64,000 nucleotides of DNA from Aquimarina algiphila (GTDB taxonomy: Bacteria; Bacteroidota; Bacteroidia; Flavobacteriales; Flavobacteriaceae), in NCBI RefSeq assembly GCF_007489275.1, contig NZ_VLNR01000002.1, forward strand, positions 104,715-168,714, in the 5' to 3' direction. Positions 51,452 through 61,719 of this stretch are shown here, piece after piece (the first letter of the stretch is position 1; every line of letters begins with the position of its first letter). The notes beneath the pieces are model-generated. The model was not told the DNA's origin. It saw nothing but the letters and a program-made list of their open reading frames with translations, and did not search any database. The position numbers were made by a program, and so were the translations under genes.

Positions 51452-51524
51452 GATATTCAGTGTTTTAGCAGAGGGATATGTGAGTTTTACAATTGACTTG
51501 TAATAAACCTCTAGTCTTTTTTAC

Positions 51525-52397
51525 TTAAATTTTATATAAAATAGGATTAAACGCTTTGGAAGCAACAATAACTTTATCACCAATATTAAGATCCTTTATT
51601 TCATCTTCCTGGGCAATTACTTTTACAAAATTAGCATCTATTATGATGGTAACAATATAGATAACATCTTCCTTTTGTATTTGAACGATTTCACCAGAAA
51701 ATTGAAATTTTCCACTTACTCGTTGATTTGTAAATATATCAATAGGATTACCTTGTTTGGTAATCATCCCGTTTTCTATAATCATCACACAATCAGACAT
51801 TTTTACAACTTCACCTATATCATGACTAATGAGAAGGGTGGTTAACTTAAATTGTCTATGCACTTCGAGAATATAATCCTGTAATTTTGCTCGCATTTTT
51901 GGGTCCAACGCAGAGAGTGGCTCGTCTAATAATAAGATATCTGGTTTTCTAACCATTGCCCTGGCCAAAGCAACACGTTGTTTTTGTCCTCCAGAAAGGT
52001 GTTGAGGTTTTCTATTCTGTAAGTTCCCTAATTCTATAATAGCAATTAATTCATCTACAATTTTTTTATCTTGCCCTTTCTCTAATGCAAAAAAGAGATT
52101 TTCTTTTACTGTCATATTAGGGAATAAGGCATACTCCTGAAAAACAAGTCCCACTTTTCGTTGTTGTGGTTTTAGATATATTTTTTGTTCGGTATCTAAC
52201 CATGTTTTTTGTTTGATAGTAATTAACCCTTTGTCTGCTTTTAATAATCCAGAAATTATTCTGAAAATAGATGTTTTTCCTGCTCCCGATTCTCCATACA
52301 ATGTCGTTAGTTTTCCTTCTTCCAAAGTAAAATCTACATCAAGAAGCATTTCTCCTTCTACGGCTGTTAATTTTTTTTGTACTGCAATATGTATCAT
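51525..52397 (-). CDS. modC: molybdate ABC transporter ATP-binding protein
   Basis: 290 aa. Walker A GESGAGKTS (about 35-43), Q-loop, signature LSGGQKQRVALARAM (about 134-148), Walker B ILLLDEPLSALD, H-loop LISHD, and a C-terminal TOBE-like domain (about 230-290). Powers molybdate import with ModB/ModA. Overlaps modB by 4 bp. Confidence 0.85.
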   Translation of the reverse strand: MIHIAVQKKLTAVEGEMLLDVDFTLEEGKLTTLYGESGAGKTSIFRIISGLLKADKGLITIKQKTWLDTEQKIYLKPQQRKVGLVFQEYALFPNMTVKENLFFALEKGQDKKIVDELIAIIELGNLQNRKPQHLSGGQKQRVALARAMVRKPDILLLDEPLSALDPKMRAKLQDYILEVHRQFKLTTLLISHDIGEVVKMSDCVMIIENGMITKQGNPIDIFTNQRVSGKFQFSGEIVQIQKEDVIYIVTIIIDANFVKVIAQEDEIKDLNIGDKVIVASKAFNPILYKI

Positions 52398-53068
52398 TTC
52401 CAGAACCTTTTTAAATGACCTCCATTAACTAGATATACTAGTAGTAGTATACAAAAACTAATGAGAAACAAAATGAGAGAATACCAGTTTGCCGTAGAAT
52501 AGTTAAGAGCTTCAACTTCATCATAGATTGCAATCGAAGCTACTTTGGTTTTACCCGGTATATTTCCTCCAATCATTAATACAACCCCAAATTCTCCAAT
52601 AGTATGCGCAAAAGCAAGAACAACTCCCGTAAGTAATGAAGGTTTTATATTAGGAAGAAGAACTTTAAAAAGTGTTGTGATTTTTGATTTCCCCAAGACA
52701 TAAGATGCTTCTGAGATGGTCGATGATAAATTCGAAAACCCAGCTTGTATAGGATGTACCATAAAAGGTAAACTATATAAAACAGAGGCTAGAACCAGAC
52801 CTTGAAATGAAAAAATAAATTGTATTCGCAGAGATTCATTAAGCCAACTTCCAAAAGTACTTGAAGGACTAAAAACAACTAATAAATAAAATCCTAAAAC
52901 TGTAGGAGGGAGCACCAAAGGCATACTTACTAAGGTCTCAGCTATTGGCTTGAACCATGATTTTGAATGTGCCAACCAATATGCAAGCGGAATTGAAACA
53001 ATCAATAGTAAAAGTGTTGTAACAAGAGCTAATTTAAAAGTTAATACTAAAGGTTGCCAATCCATCAT
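52394..53068 (-). CDS. modB: molybdate ABC transporter permease
   Basis: 224 aa, five or six transmembrane helices. LPPTVLGFYLLV near the start and the EAA-type cytoplasmic loop SEASYVLGKSKITTLFKVLLPNIKPSLLTG (start about 139) are characteristic. Overlaps modC and the mop gene by 4 bp each. Confidence 0.85.
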   Translation of the reverse strand: MMDWQPLVLTFKLALVTTLLLLIVSIPLAYWLAHSKSWFKPIAETLVSMPLVLPPTVLGFYLLVVFSPSSTFGSWLNESLRIQFIFSFQGLVLASVLYSLPFMVHPIQAGFSNLSSTISEASYVLGKSKITTLFKVLLPNIKPSLLTGVVLAFAHTIGEFGVVLMIGGNIPGKTKVASIAIYDEVEALNYSTANWYSLILFLISFCILLLVYLVNGGHLKRFWK

Positions 53069-53463
53069 TCTGATAACATTATTTCATTTGTTTTAATCAT
53101 AGCTGTGATTTTTTCATCTACCTGAAGGCGTAATTCCTGAACGGCATTTGTAGTGATGATAGATACTATATTTCCTACACCAATATCAATAGTAAGTTTA
53201 CTCAATAATTCTCCGTTTTCTATGGTAAGAATTTTTCCGACTATTTTATTTTGCATACTTACGGCATGTTCTACACCTTTACCAATAATAACTTCTGTTT
53301 CTTTAAAAATAACCTTGACAATATTTCCTTTTGTTAAATAAGAAGCCGTATCGGGTGTTTCAACCACAATAGTTTTGAAAGAGATATTATCCACATCAAT
53401 CTCTACTAATGAAAGATTTCCATTGGTTTTAACAGCCGTTATTTTTCCTTTAAGAATGTTCAT
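53065..53463 (-). CDS. di-Mop (TOBE) molybdate-binding protein
   Basis: 132 aa made of two tandem Mop/TOBE repeats: N-terminal GKITAVKTNGNLSLVEIDVD and C-terminal GKILTIENGELLSKLTIDIG. Mop proteins bind molybdate or tungstate in oligomers (established). Placed between modA and modB, an unusual order; overlaps both by 4 bp. Confidence 0.75.
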   Translation of the reverse strand: MNILKGKITAVKTNGNLSLVEIDVDNISFKTIVVETPDTASYLTKGNIVKVIFKETEVIIGKGVEHAVSMQNKIVGKILTIENGELLSKLTIDIGVGNIVSIITTNAVQELRLQVDEKITAMIKTNEIMLSE

Positions 53464-54242
53464 TTATTAGTATTTACATCATATCCATAACCTTCAAGGA
53501 TTCCCTTTGCATCAGAGGAGAATAAGAAGTTATAAAATTGCTTAGTATTTGCAGCAACACGATTTTTTTGTTTTATCATCACTACTCCTTGGGTTATTGG
53601 TGAATATACAGCTTTATCAATATCAACCCAATTTCCTTTATTTTTCATTTGAGAAGATAGCACTACCGACTTTGATGTAAAACCAATTTCGGCAGATTTT
53701 GAAACAATAAATTGATTGGTTTGTGATATACTTTCTCCAAAAACTAATTTATGCTTTAAATTATCATAAAGTTCATAATGCTCTAATATTTCTATTGTTG
53801 ATGATCCATAAGGAGCTGTTTTAGGATTTGCCAATGCGATATGCTTGATTTGTTTGTTTTCTAGCATTTGCAATGAAGGAGTTATGTCATCGATCATGGT
53901 CCATAGGATTAATTTTCCATAAGCGTAAATCTCTGGATTTTTGGTTGTTAATCCATTCTCGAATAGCTCGTAAGGATATTTCATATTGGCAGAAATAAAA
54001 ATATGATAAGGAGCTCCTTCTTTGATTTGAGCAGTTAATTTCCCAGAAGAACTGATAATCAATTCACAAACTATACCTGTTTTTTGAGTGAATTTTTTGG
54101 CAATATCCTCTATGGCATAACGCATATTGGAAGCTACTGCAATAGTAACTTTATTATGATCATCCTTTTGGTAACCACAAGCAGAGATTATAAATAAAGT
54201 ACAACCTATCAATATAGAATTTAGTGTGCTAGTCCATTTCAT
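53460..54242 (-). CDS. modA: molybdate ABC transporter substrate-binding lipoprotein
   Basis: 260 aa. Lipobox ISAC (Cys22). VTIAVASNMRYAIEDIAKKF, SSSGKLTAQIKEGAPYHIFI and ANPKTAPYGSSTIEIL match ModA, with SSGKL supplying oxyanion ligands. Lipid-anchored periplasmic binding protein; first gene of the operon. Confidence 0.85.
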   Translation of the reverse strand: MKWTSTLNSILIGCTLFIISACGYQKDDHNKVTIAVASNMRYAIEDIAKKFTQKTGIVCELIISSSGKLTAQIKEGAPYHIFISANMKYPYELFENGLTTKNPEIYAYGKLILWTMIDDITPSLQMLENKQIKHIALANPKTAPYGSSTIEILEHYELYDNLKHKLVFGESISQTNQFIVSKSAEIGFTSKSVVLSSQMKNKGNWVDIDKAVYSPITQGVVMIKQKNRVAANTKQFYNFLFSSDAKGILEGYGYDVNTNK

Positions 54243-54279
54243 CCTTATTTTCTTATTCGAGGAAAGTATCTTAATTAGA

Positions 54280-54933
54280 TTACTTATTTTTTATTTCGCT
54301 ATAAATTAACCCTTTCCAGAAAAGTTTTTCTTCGGGTTCTAAAGTATTTTTGAACTTAAAGTCAAAGACGGCTTTTATAATTCCTTGATTGAATACTATT
54401 TTATCTATAATAATGGTTCCACTATCTAATGGAAAAATATGTTCTCCTAAATCTCTAATACTATTAAAATCAACCCAAACAGAACAATTGTCATTGTCGA
54501 TATTTAAATTCAAACTGCTGTGTGTGGAGACATTATTGATGGATTGCCCTGTTATTGTATTCTTTTCTGTTTTTTTAAATTCAATGAAATTGGTTCCTGA
54601 ATATTCATACATTCTGTTTTCTGATTTTAAAGAATATGGTACATGAATGGTATCAATAATCTTATAAAATACTTGCAAAGAGTCTTTTAAGATTTTTCCG
54701 TTTTTATCTTTCATGTTGTCAACCTCAGGGGGACAATCCCAATCGCAGCTAATTTGTCCAAAGCTATTTTTATAGATACCTTCCTTATAACTCCAGTTTT
54801 TTCTAAATGAAAAATCTCCTTCTAAATTTTCGGTCCATTTAATTTTTATTCCTCTTGTCGTATCTTTTTTTTGCCCTGAAGTATGGCAAGATATAGCCAT
54901 TAAGGATACTAAGATTATGAAGTTAAATTTCAT
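54280..54933 (-). CDS. lipoprotein, unknown
   Basis: 217 aa. Lipobox AISC (Cys16). WSYKEGIYKNSFGQISCDWD and a conserved-looking GTIIIDKIVFNQGIIKAVFD near the end. Function unknown; 37 bp from modA but may be a separate unit. Confidence 0.55.
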   Translation of the reverse strand: MKFNFIILVSLMAISCHTSGQKKDTTRGIKIKWTENLEGDFSFRKNWSYKEGIYKNSFGQISCDWDCPPEVDNMKDKNGKILKDSLQVFYKIIDTIHVPYSLKSENRMYEYSGTNFIEFKKTEKNTITGQSINNVSTHSSLNLNIDNDNCSVWVDFNSIRDLGEHIFPLDSGTIIIDKIVFNQGIIKAVFDFKFKNTLEPEEKLFWKGLIYSEIKNK

Positions 54934-55209
54934 TTTTTATGTTTTGATAGAAGGAAATATAGATGATTTATTTTATCAAAGATACAATACTCATTTAATA
55001 ATAGTATGGGAATGAGTACAGGATAATTCTATGAATCGATAGGCTAGTATAAAGACGTATAATGGTATAGAATTATTTATTATGTACTTTCTCGAGCTAG
55101 AAATAATATCATAGTGATATTTCTATTATGATTTTATAGTAAAAGACACTAATGTATAGTCAATTATGAGCTTTATATCTGTGATAACATTATTTTATAG
55201 CACGATTTT

Positions 55210-56112
55210 CTATGTGTTTTGTACTAATGCTACAATTTTGCTAAAGTCATTATTTTTTAAATCATCTTTATCTATACAAAGATAGAGGTGAGCTCCATTT
55301 GCACTAAAACCATAACCTTCGTGCCCTTTCATCTCAAAAGAGATCAGGTTTATATACTGGTCACTTTTATCATCGTTACCAAAATGTTGTTCTGCCCATT
55401 CTTCTGAGATCGTATGTTGAACCGAAAATGGAACACCTAATAATAAATTGTGACTAAAAAGCGTATGCAAATCATTTTTTGGAGTAGGAGGTTTTAATCC
55501 TACCTGAGCCGCCATTTTTGTATGCATCTGAATTTTAATTGCATCATCCATCATATTATTGGCAACTTGATCAATGCCATCGGCATCATCTTCAGAAATA
55601 AGATCATCTTCTAATAAATCATAATTAAAAGGATATCTTGGAAGTTGGAAACTACTTTTAAAGTGAATTGTTCTAGGTGCTAATCGTTGATCAGGAGGAA
55701 TGACTTCGGGAATATCTGCAAATATGAGATTTTCTGAGTCAGGAAAGTAGTATGTCTTAAAAGCATCTTCAACATCATACTCCCACATGATGTCATCTGT
55801 AACAGAAGCAAAACATAACAAAATTCCTTTATCCGGAAATTTATTCTCGATGTCAAAAGGTTTTATTTCCTCAAAATTGAGTTGAAAAAAGAAAGCCATT
55901 GGAGCCTTTTGCCCTAATGATTGTATTGGCCACACAAAATTAGAAGGAACAGCAGGTTGACCACCAAATCTAGAATTTTTTAAATGATGCTCAGATTCTT
56001 GTTCATCAACTGAAAAAATAATATTAGGAATAATAGATTGAATTACACAATCTTCTTTATCCCATTCATATTCTTTTATTTCATCAATAATTAATTGCTT
56101 TAAATCGCTCAT
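55210..56112 (-). CDS. DUF1963 (YwqG-like) protein
   Basis: 300 aa, cytoplasmic. SRFGGQPAVPSNFVWPIQSL, PMAFFFQLNFEEI and HLYLCIDKDDLKNNDF follow the DUF1963/YwqG pattern. Acidic throughout. Activity unknown in this family. Confidence 0.7.
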   Translation of the reverse strand: MSDLKQLIIDEIKEYEWDKEDCVIQSIIPNIIFSVDEQESEHHLKNSRFGGQPAVPSNFVWPIQSLGQKAPMAFFFQLNFEEIKPFDIENKFPDKGILLCFASVTDDIMWEYDVEDAFKTYYFPDSENLIFADIPEVIPPDQRLAPRTIHFKSSFQLPRYPFNYDLLEDDLISEDDADGIDQVANNMMDDAIKIQMHTKMAAQVGLKPPTPKNDLHTLFSHNLLLGVPFSVQHTISEEWAEQHFGNDDKSDQYINLISFEMKGHEGYGFSANGAHLYLCIDKDDLKNNDFSKIVALVQNT

Positions 56113-56246
56113 ATCTTTATTTAGATCTTCTTATGTCAAAGATAAATACGATCTATGTTCTTTATCTCCCTGTTTTCAGTGAAATTATAATTGGATGGTT
56201 TATTTGGATTGCTATTATTTAAAAAAATCCTTTTACACCATGATTT

Positions 56247-56465
56247 TTAATCAGCTAAAGTTTCACAATAGAAACCATTGGTTTTTACTAAGTCTATTAT
56301 GTCATTTTCATGTAAATTTTCGGTGGTTTCAATTCTTAAAACATTGTCAACGTCTTCTGTGTCAATAGACCAATTGATTATTGTTGATAAGCTATTTAAT
56401 AAAGGTTTTATAGATTTAATTTTTTTCTTTGTTTCAATATCAGTTTTAAATATTAACAATTTCAT
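56247..56465 (-). CDS. small ferredoxin-like fold protein
   Basis: 72 aa with the order strand-helix-strand (MKLLIFKTDIETKKKIKSIK; INWSIDTEDVDNVLRIETTE; DIIDLVKTNGFYCETL), resembling an HMA-like fold without the CxxC metal site. Unknown role. Confidence 0.5.
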   Translation of the reverse strand: MKLLIFKTDIETKKKIKSIKPLLNSLSTIINWSIDTEDVDNVLRIETTENLHENDIIDLVKTNGFYCETLAD

Positions 56466-56510
56466 GTATGTGGTTTATCTATTAGTGTAATGTACTTAGT
56501 TTTGTATTGA

Positions 56511-56918
56511 TTATTCTTCGCTATCACTACTGGTGTCGTTGCTCATACGTTCTACATATTCTTTATATGCACGATCTCCTTCTTCTTTCCAAAAGTCATC
56601 ATAGTATTTCCATTTAGAAAACTCGCTTTTAGGTTCTTTTTTACAAGATGATTTCGAATGTTTAGAAGATTTATGACTTTTACCACCACCTCCAGAACTT
56701 CCAAGGATAATTTTAAAAAGTATATATAAACCAACGGCTTGCCAGTAGGTGAGTAGCGGTAATCCAAAAATTACTGGCATTAACCAGTTCCAGAGCCACA
56801 TGATGACAAAACCAAACAATATGGCTAGTCCCACTACTGCAAGTACTCCTAAAATTACCCACCCTATAATTTCTCCCAGGGATTTACTTCTCATTTTATG
56901 TTTAAAGAAATTTGTCAT
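56511..56918 (-). CDS. membrane protein downstream of ECF sigma factor
   Basis: 135 aa. Two hydrophobic segments (about 15-45 and 48-72), then a Ser/Lys/Gly-rich linker (GGGGKSHKSSKHSKSS) and a charged tail. Only 15 bp after the sigma gene, so probably its co-transcribed partner. Confidence 0.55.
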   Translation of the reverse strand: MTNFFKHKMRSKSLGEIIGWVILGVLAVVGLAILFGFVIMWLWNWLMPVIFGLPLLTYWQAVGLYILFKIILGSSGGGGKSHKSSKHSKSSCKKEPKSEFSKWKYYDDFWKEEGDRAYKEYVERMSNDTSSDSEE

Positions 56919-56933
56919 TTTTTTTGTTTTAGA

Positions 56934-57467
56934 TTATATTTTTTTTAGTTCAATTTTTTTATATAATAATGAAATAGCTCTATGCCGTCTGGACATCAAA
57001 GTGCCTTCTGGAATTCCTGTTTCCTGGCTAATCTCGCGATATGTGTACCCTTCAAAATCTATCGCTATGATGATGTCTCGATATACAGGTTTTAGATTCC
57101 AGATGGTTTTTTTTAATTCACTTTTCATTTGTTCAGAGTACAAGTTATCTTGTGTGTCGTATACAATTTCTGCAAATTCGGCTAATCTGATTTCATTTTC
57201 ATCTTTGTAGGCAGTTGACTTTTTATTAGACCTCATTACATCGATAATTTTGTTTTTAATAGAATGATATACAAAGCCAGCCACATTATTAATAGGAGAA
57301 TACCTATCTGCTCCAGAAAACAATTTTAATGCTACATCCTGAAGAATATCCTCAGCATCACGATTTACACCAGCTTTTATCTTAGAATTGATATAAGCTT
57401 TAAGTGAAAGATATTCGTTGCTAAAAAACTCAGAGAGTTTTTTGTTATTTTCGGATTCCGAAGTCAT
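56934..57467 (-). CDS. ECF RNA polymerase sigma factor
   Basis: 177 aa. Region 2 DAEDILQDVALKLFSGADRY and YHSIKNKIIDVMR; region 4 EGYTYREISQETGIPEGTLM with SRRHRAISLLYKK. Works with the small membrane protein at 56511. Confidence 0.85.
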   Translation of the reverse strand: MTSESENNKKLSEFFSNEYLSLKAYINSKIKAGVNRDAEDILQDVALKLFSGADRYSPINNVAGFVYHSIKNKIIDVMRSNKKSTAYKDENEIRLAEFAEIVYDTQDNLYSEQMKSELKKTIWNLKPVYRDIIIAIDFEGYTYREISQETGIPEGTLMSRRHRAISLLYKKIELKKI

Positions 57468-57690
57468 TTAAAAACTATTTCGATAGGTCTTCATTACTAA
57501 AGACGAAACTTTTTAAAACCATTGCATTATTTTTAAAAGTAATTTTTAATACGCAATGTTTTTTACTTCTTAAAGAATAAAAAAAGTAGCGCAGGAGCTA
57601 AGTTGAAAGAAAATTGTACTTGTCAATTTTTTTTAAGAATGCAAAATATTAACAAGATGAAGTGCACTATATTAGACTATAGTAGTGTAG

Positions 57691-58443
57691 TCAAATATTT
57701 GTTTTTACTTTGTTAGCCAACATTTCTGTATATTCGAACCCGTTGACATCTTTAATGCCATATAATGGATAATTCAAAGAAGCAGAGGCATGATCTCCAT
57801 AAAAGAAGTTAAATAAAATACTGTAGTCATCCTGTTCTTTGTTTTTTTGATAGAAAACTTTTATAAAATCATATTTTTTATCCTTATGTATCTGGATAAC
57901 ACTTGTCGTTTGTTGTTTTACAAAGATTTCTTGATTCACATAATCTTCAAGTGTTCGTATTTTTGAATGGTTTAACCAATATATTGTACGATACACATAT
58001 TCTAGGGTTCTTTGTTTTATACTAGCGGCATTATAGTTTTCACTTGTCCAGAAATACGGTGTACAAAAATTTCTGGTTACTAATGCATTTAATTTAAATT
58101 TACTATCAAAATCTGTCGTATACTGATTTGTCCACCCACCCTTGAGATCATCGGCTAGATTTAAAACAATGTTAATGACTTCGGAATTTTGATTTTCATA
58201 TTTGGTATTTAAATTTTTGGTAACTTCTTCAATTAACTCTTCAGCATTGATATTTTTTAATTCCCTTATTTTCTGAAGTACATGTTCTTTGGCCATAGGA
58301 TTAAATCCGCCAATTGGTAAATCCAAATCTCCTTTTGTTCCTCCTTGAAGTTTAGAAATATAGGTTTTAAATCGCTCAGGGGATATGGGTTTATTATATA
58401 AATCTTCTATAAAAGAAAGTACAGGTATATTTTTAAATTTCAT
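57691..58443 (-). CDS. host protein, unknown (pair member 1)
   Basis: 250 aa, soluble, mixed fold. FSFLIEDLYN-like VLSFIEDLYNKPISPERFKT at the start. Family not recognised. 11 bp after its upstream neighbour, so the two probably act together. Confidence 0.45.
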   Translation of the reverse strand: MKFKNIPVLSFIEDLYNKPISPERFKTYISKLQGGTKGDLDLPIGGFNPMAKEHVLQKIRELKNINAEELIEEVTKNLNTKYENQNSEVINIVLNLADDLKGGWTNQYTTDFDSKFKLNALVTRNFCTPYFWTSENYNAASIKQRTLEYVYRTIYWLNHSKIRTLEDYVNQEIFVKQQTTSVIQIHKDKKYDFIKVFYQKNKEQDDYSILFNFFYGDHASASLNYPLYGIKDVNGFEYTEMLANKVKTNI

Positions 58444-58454
58444 TTTGATTGATT

Positions 58455-58946
58455 TTAAAGCTTCAGATGCTTAATAATATCCTGAATGAATTTTGATGTG
58501 CCTTTTTCAATTTGTTTTGTTAACGTATCCAGATCATCAAAATTAGGATTTTCGACTACAATATGTTCTACTATAGAAACCTCTTTTTCTGTAGTAGTAG
58601 GGATGTGATATTTATCCCAATCACTGTTTTTAAATAGTGTCCAATATTTGGTTTGAATCTTTTTGTTATATCCTGCTAGCCAAATTTCGAACCTGATTTT
58701 CTCATGATTAAAAATCATAGCAATTTTTAACTTTTCTTTTTTTAAGCGTTCTGGAGTGAAAGAAAAATAGGTAATATCCATATAACCATGATGAATATTT
58801 CCGGATACAAAATAATCAGGGTACTTATTTTTAAAATAAGTTTTTAAACTCATCATATATTCAATCAAACCTTTATACGCCTTTTTGATATCCCCTTTTT
58901 CTAGTTGTTTTTTATATTCGGTAACATAATTGTTAAATGAGTTCAT
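58455..58946 (-). CDS. host protein, unknown (pair member 2)
   Basis: 163 aa, basic, alpha/beta. MDITYFSFTPERLKKEKLKI and MIFNHEKIRFEIWLAGYNKK look like the core of small nuclease-fold or DUF7000-like proteins, but this is not certain. Operon with 57691-58443. Confidence 0.45.
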   Translation of the reverse strand: MNSFNNYVTEYKKQLEKGDIKKAYKGLIEYMMSLKTYFKNKYPDYFVSGNIHHGYMDITYFSFTPERLKKEKLKIAMIFNHEKIRFEIWLAGYNKKIQTKYWTLFKNSDWDKYHIPTTTEKEVSIVEHIVVENPNFDDLDTLTKQIEKGTSKFIQDIIKHLKL

Positions 58947-59255
58947 ATATTGTGTTTTTTTGATTTGCGATATGAATTTTTATCTAAATAATAATTTAAA
59001 CCTCTCATTTCCATCATCCTTCGAGAATTAAATAGCTTTAACTCCTGGCTTTTTATTGATTTTTTTAAAACATACAATTTATTTCTAATTTCAATTCATA
59101 AATATAAAATACAAGATGTTGTTTTATCTAAAATGTATATTAATTTTTAGATATCTAAAAGCTTGTTTTATGGATAAAGAACAGAGAAGATATGACAAAA
59201 GCCCATCGGTGAGATGAGCTTTGTTATTATATGTGATTGAATATCTAGATTGAAA
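58947..59255. other. intergenic region with leftward terminator
   Basis: No gene. A minus-strand terminator ends the 59256 gene: AAGCTCATC/GATGGGCTT 9-bp stem (plus-strand 59199-59221), 5-nt loop and T tail. The rest is AT-rich without features. Confidence 0.55.
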
Positions 59256-60458
59256 TTAGAGACCTTTTACGGCTTCTGCATTATTCACCAATACGATTAC
59301 ATCATATCCAAATATGATTTTTCTAAACGCCTTGGATAATTTTGCATATAGACCATATCGAAGAGGTACTAAATCTAAAATGTAATATTTTTTGGTAATT
59401 GATGGGATTATATTTTGAATCTCTTCTGGAAATTGTTTTGTATTATCAAATGACATTATAGGATCTGGAGTAAATGGATTTCCAGTCATCGTTTTTCCGT
59501 GAATACCCATAATTATATAATGTAGTGAATGCATATCGTTAGTAATTGCTAATTCACTACCCATATTAGCAATATCATAAATATGAGTACGAGTTAATCC
59601 TTTGGCTGCGTGATTCGCTCCTAATTTGAAGATTACTTTTGGAGTATTTTCATTTTTTTTCGCCTCTTTGTAATAACGCATAAAATTACTCTTCATTAAT
59701 TGACCTCGTGTCTGATTGTTTTTATAATATTCTTTGGAAATAGTATTATATGCATATATTTCTTTTGTTTTCCAGAGTTGGTTTAAGATTTCAATTTCCT
59801 TTTTATTCGTGGTGAGAGCTAGTAACTCTTTATGGGTATTTTCATCATAGCTAAAGATATATGTTGCATTAAAATCTTTATTGGTAATGGCAGATGTAAA
59901 GGCTTCTTTAGCTTTTTTCTTTAACTCTATAAGTTTGTTTTTGAATGGTTTGTTAGAAGTGGTCTTCATCATATGATCAAAGTTTAACCCAAATTGAACC
60001 ATAAAAGTCTGATCAATACCCCAGATCTCTCCATTTTTTTTAATGGTATTGGTAAACATATCATAATCATCTTGATTGCTGTAAAAAGGAATAGAAAATG
60101 GAAACTCTTTATACAGACTTCTTGCTTTGTCAATAGGATTTTTAGAAGAGGCTATTGCAGTTATTTTTTCTGCGGCTAAAGCATCGGTTTCGATGCATAA
60201 TGTTTTATAACCAAAAGGTTGTGCAATATCGTATATGAACTTTGTAAATGTTCCGGCTTCTTTTATTCCGTGTTGTTCTCCCACAAAAACAAATTGACTG
60301 TTTTCTAGACTTTTCTGAGTAAGTGTAACAAATTTTTGATCTGTAAAATCATCGATTTCAAAACTATACTTTGCCAAATCGACCTGGTTTTGTGCCAGAA
60401 GCAGAGGTGAGGATAAAAAAGTGCAACTTAAAAGTAAACATAAAATTCTGTTCATCAC
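59256..60458 (-). CDS. secreted EreA/ChaN-like family protein
   Basis: 400 aa, signal peptide to about 22. FVFVGEQHGIKEAGTFTKFI (about 52-71) resembles the GE.HG..E motif of erythromycin-esterase-like and ChaN-like folds; CIETDALAAEKI, IWGIDQTF and FKLGANHAAKG are further conserved-looking blocks with acidic/His residues. Hydrolase activity is possible; macrolide resistance should not be assumed. Confidence 0.6.
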   Translation of the reverse strand: MMNRILCLLLSCTFLSSPLLLAQNQVDLAKYSFEIDDFTDQKFVTLTQKSLENSQFVFVGEQHGIKEAGTFTKFIYDIAQPFGYKTLCIETDALAAEKITAIASSKNPIDKARSLYKEFPFSIPFYSNQDDYDMFTNTIKKNGEIWGIDQTFMVQFGLNFDHMMKTTSNKPFKNKLIELKKKAKEAFTSAITNKDFNATYIFSYDENTHKELLALTTNKKEIEILNQLWKTKEIYAYNTISKEYYKNNQTRGQLMKSNFMRYYKEAKKNENTPKVIFKLGANHAAKGLTRTHIYDIANMGSELAITNDMHSLHYIIMGIHGKTMTGNPFTPDPIMSFDNTKQFPEEIQNIIPSITKKYYILDLVPLRYGLYAKLSKAFRKIIFGYDVIVLVNNAEAVKGL

Positions 60459-60687
60459 ATTTTGTTTTTTGATTGAATACTCAAAAATACCTCGTTTGGG
60501 AATTGGTTTTTAAATGATTATTATCAACTACGATATCTCATACATAAAACTTGATATAATGATTATGAACTGTGTTATTTTATGCATAAGCATATCGTTT
60601 TATCTATTGAAATGCTATAAGAAACGATAGAATACAAATACATTTTAGTAGTAATTACCTACATTTATTAATATAAAATATATAATT

Positions 60688-61719
60688 ATGGAAATACAGA
60701 CGGCAAAACTTCCTGTATTATGGCGATGTGCTATCGTTGTTATTCTTGGGGGAATTATGTTTGGTATTATAGCCATCGCTTCAAGGTTTAAGGAACCTCC
60801 TAAAGTTTATCCATTCTTCGCAGTATTATGGCTATGTATTATTTATTTGAGTTTTGAAGCCATTCGTCGTTTTCAGTTAAAAGTTATAAAAAAGAATCAA
60901 AAAAATATGGTTGTGTTTGTACAAAGTATTCTTTTGGGAACTTCAGTATATACTACACTGTTTTATTTTTATAAATGGTTAGATTATTTTATCCTAGGCA
61001 GTGAAAAACCCATGATACCACATATGGTATTCGCTTTTTTTACTGGTATCGCTATTTCTACCATTCTAAGCTTAATTTTACTGGCATTTAATTGGAGAAA
61101 TCAATATTATATATCACATATTCAAAATGAGCAATTTAAAAGAGAAATTGTAAATGCTAATTTATCTATTCTTAAAAACCAACTCGACCCACATTTTATG
61201 TTTAATAACTTCAACACTTTATACTACCTTATCGATGAGGATAGTGTGCTGGCACAGAAGTTTTTAAAAAACATTGCTGCAGTATATCGTTATATCCTTC
61301 AAAATAATGAACAAGCAATTATACCAATCTCTCGCGAATATGAAATGGCACGTCAATACCTTTTGTTAATAGAACAACGTTATAAAATGGCTTTAAAAGT
61401 ACATGATTCTGTAAATCTTGAGTTATTTAAATGTAAAAGCGTCCCACCTTTGGTACTACAACAATTGGTAGAAAATGCTGTAAAACATAATCGAATAGAC
61501 CAGCAATCTCCATTACACATTCACTTTGAAGCAGATGAAAATTATTTTACCGTAAAGAATACAAATAACCCTAAACGATCTCAGCATACGAATGGTACAG
61601 GGTTGGATAATATTACAAAGAGGTATGATTTTCTAACTGATGATAAGGTAATCATTTCACATACCAAGGAAGAATTTATAGTATCTATCCCTCTAATATC
61701 TGTAATTGATGAAAATTAA
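60688..61719 (+). CDS. LytS-type sensor histidine kinase
   Basis: 343 aa, four transmembrane helices (about 13-30, 40-58, 75-95, 110-132). The His_kinase box LDPHFMFNNFNTLYYLI carries the phospho-His (His169). The ATPase part has VENAVKHNRID and the G box GTGLDNITKRY. Autophosphorylates and passes phosphate to the adjoining regulator. Confidence 0.85.
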   Translation: MEIQTAKLPVLWRCAIVVILGGIMFGIIAIASRFKEPPKVYPFFAVLWLCIIYLSFEAIRRFQLKVIKKNQKNMVVFVQSILLGTSVYTTLFYFYKWLDYFILGSEKPMIPHMVFAFFTGIAISTILSLILLAFNWRNQYYISHIQNEQFKREIVNANLSILKNQLDPHFMFNNFNTLYYLIDEDSVLAQKFLKNIAAVYRYILQNNEQAIIPISREYEMARQYLLLIEQRYKMALKVHDSVNLELFKCKSVPPLVLQQLVENAVKHNRIDQQSPLHIHFEADENYFTVKNTNNPKRSQHTNGTGLDNITKRYDFLTDDKVIISHTKEEFIVSIPLISVIDEN

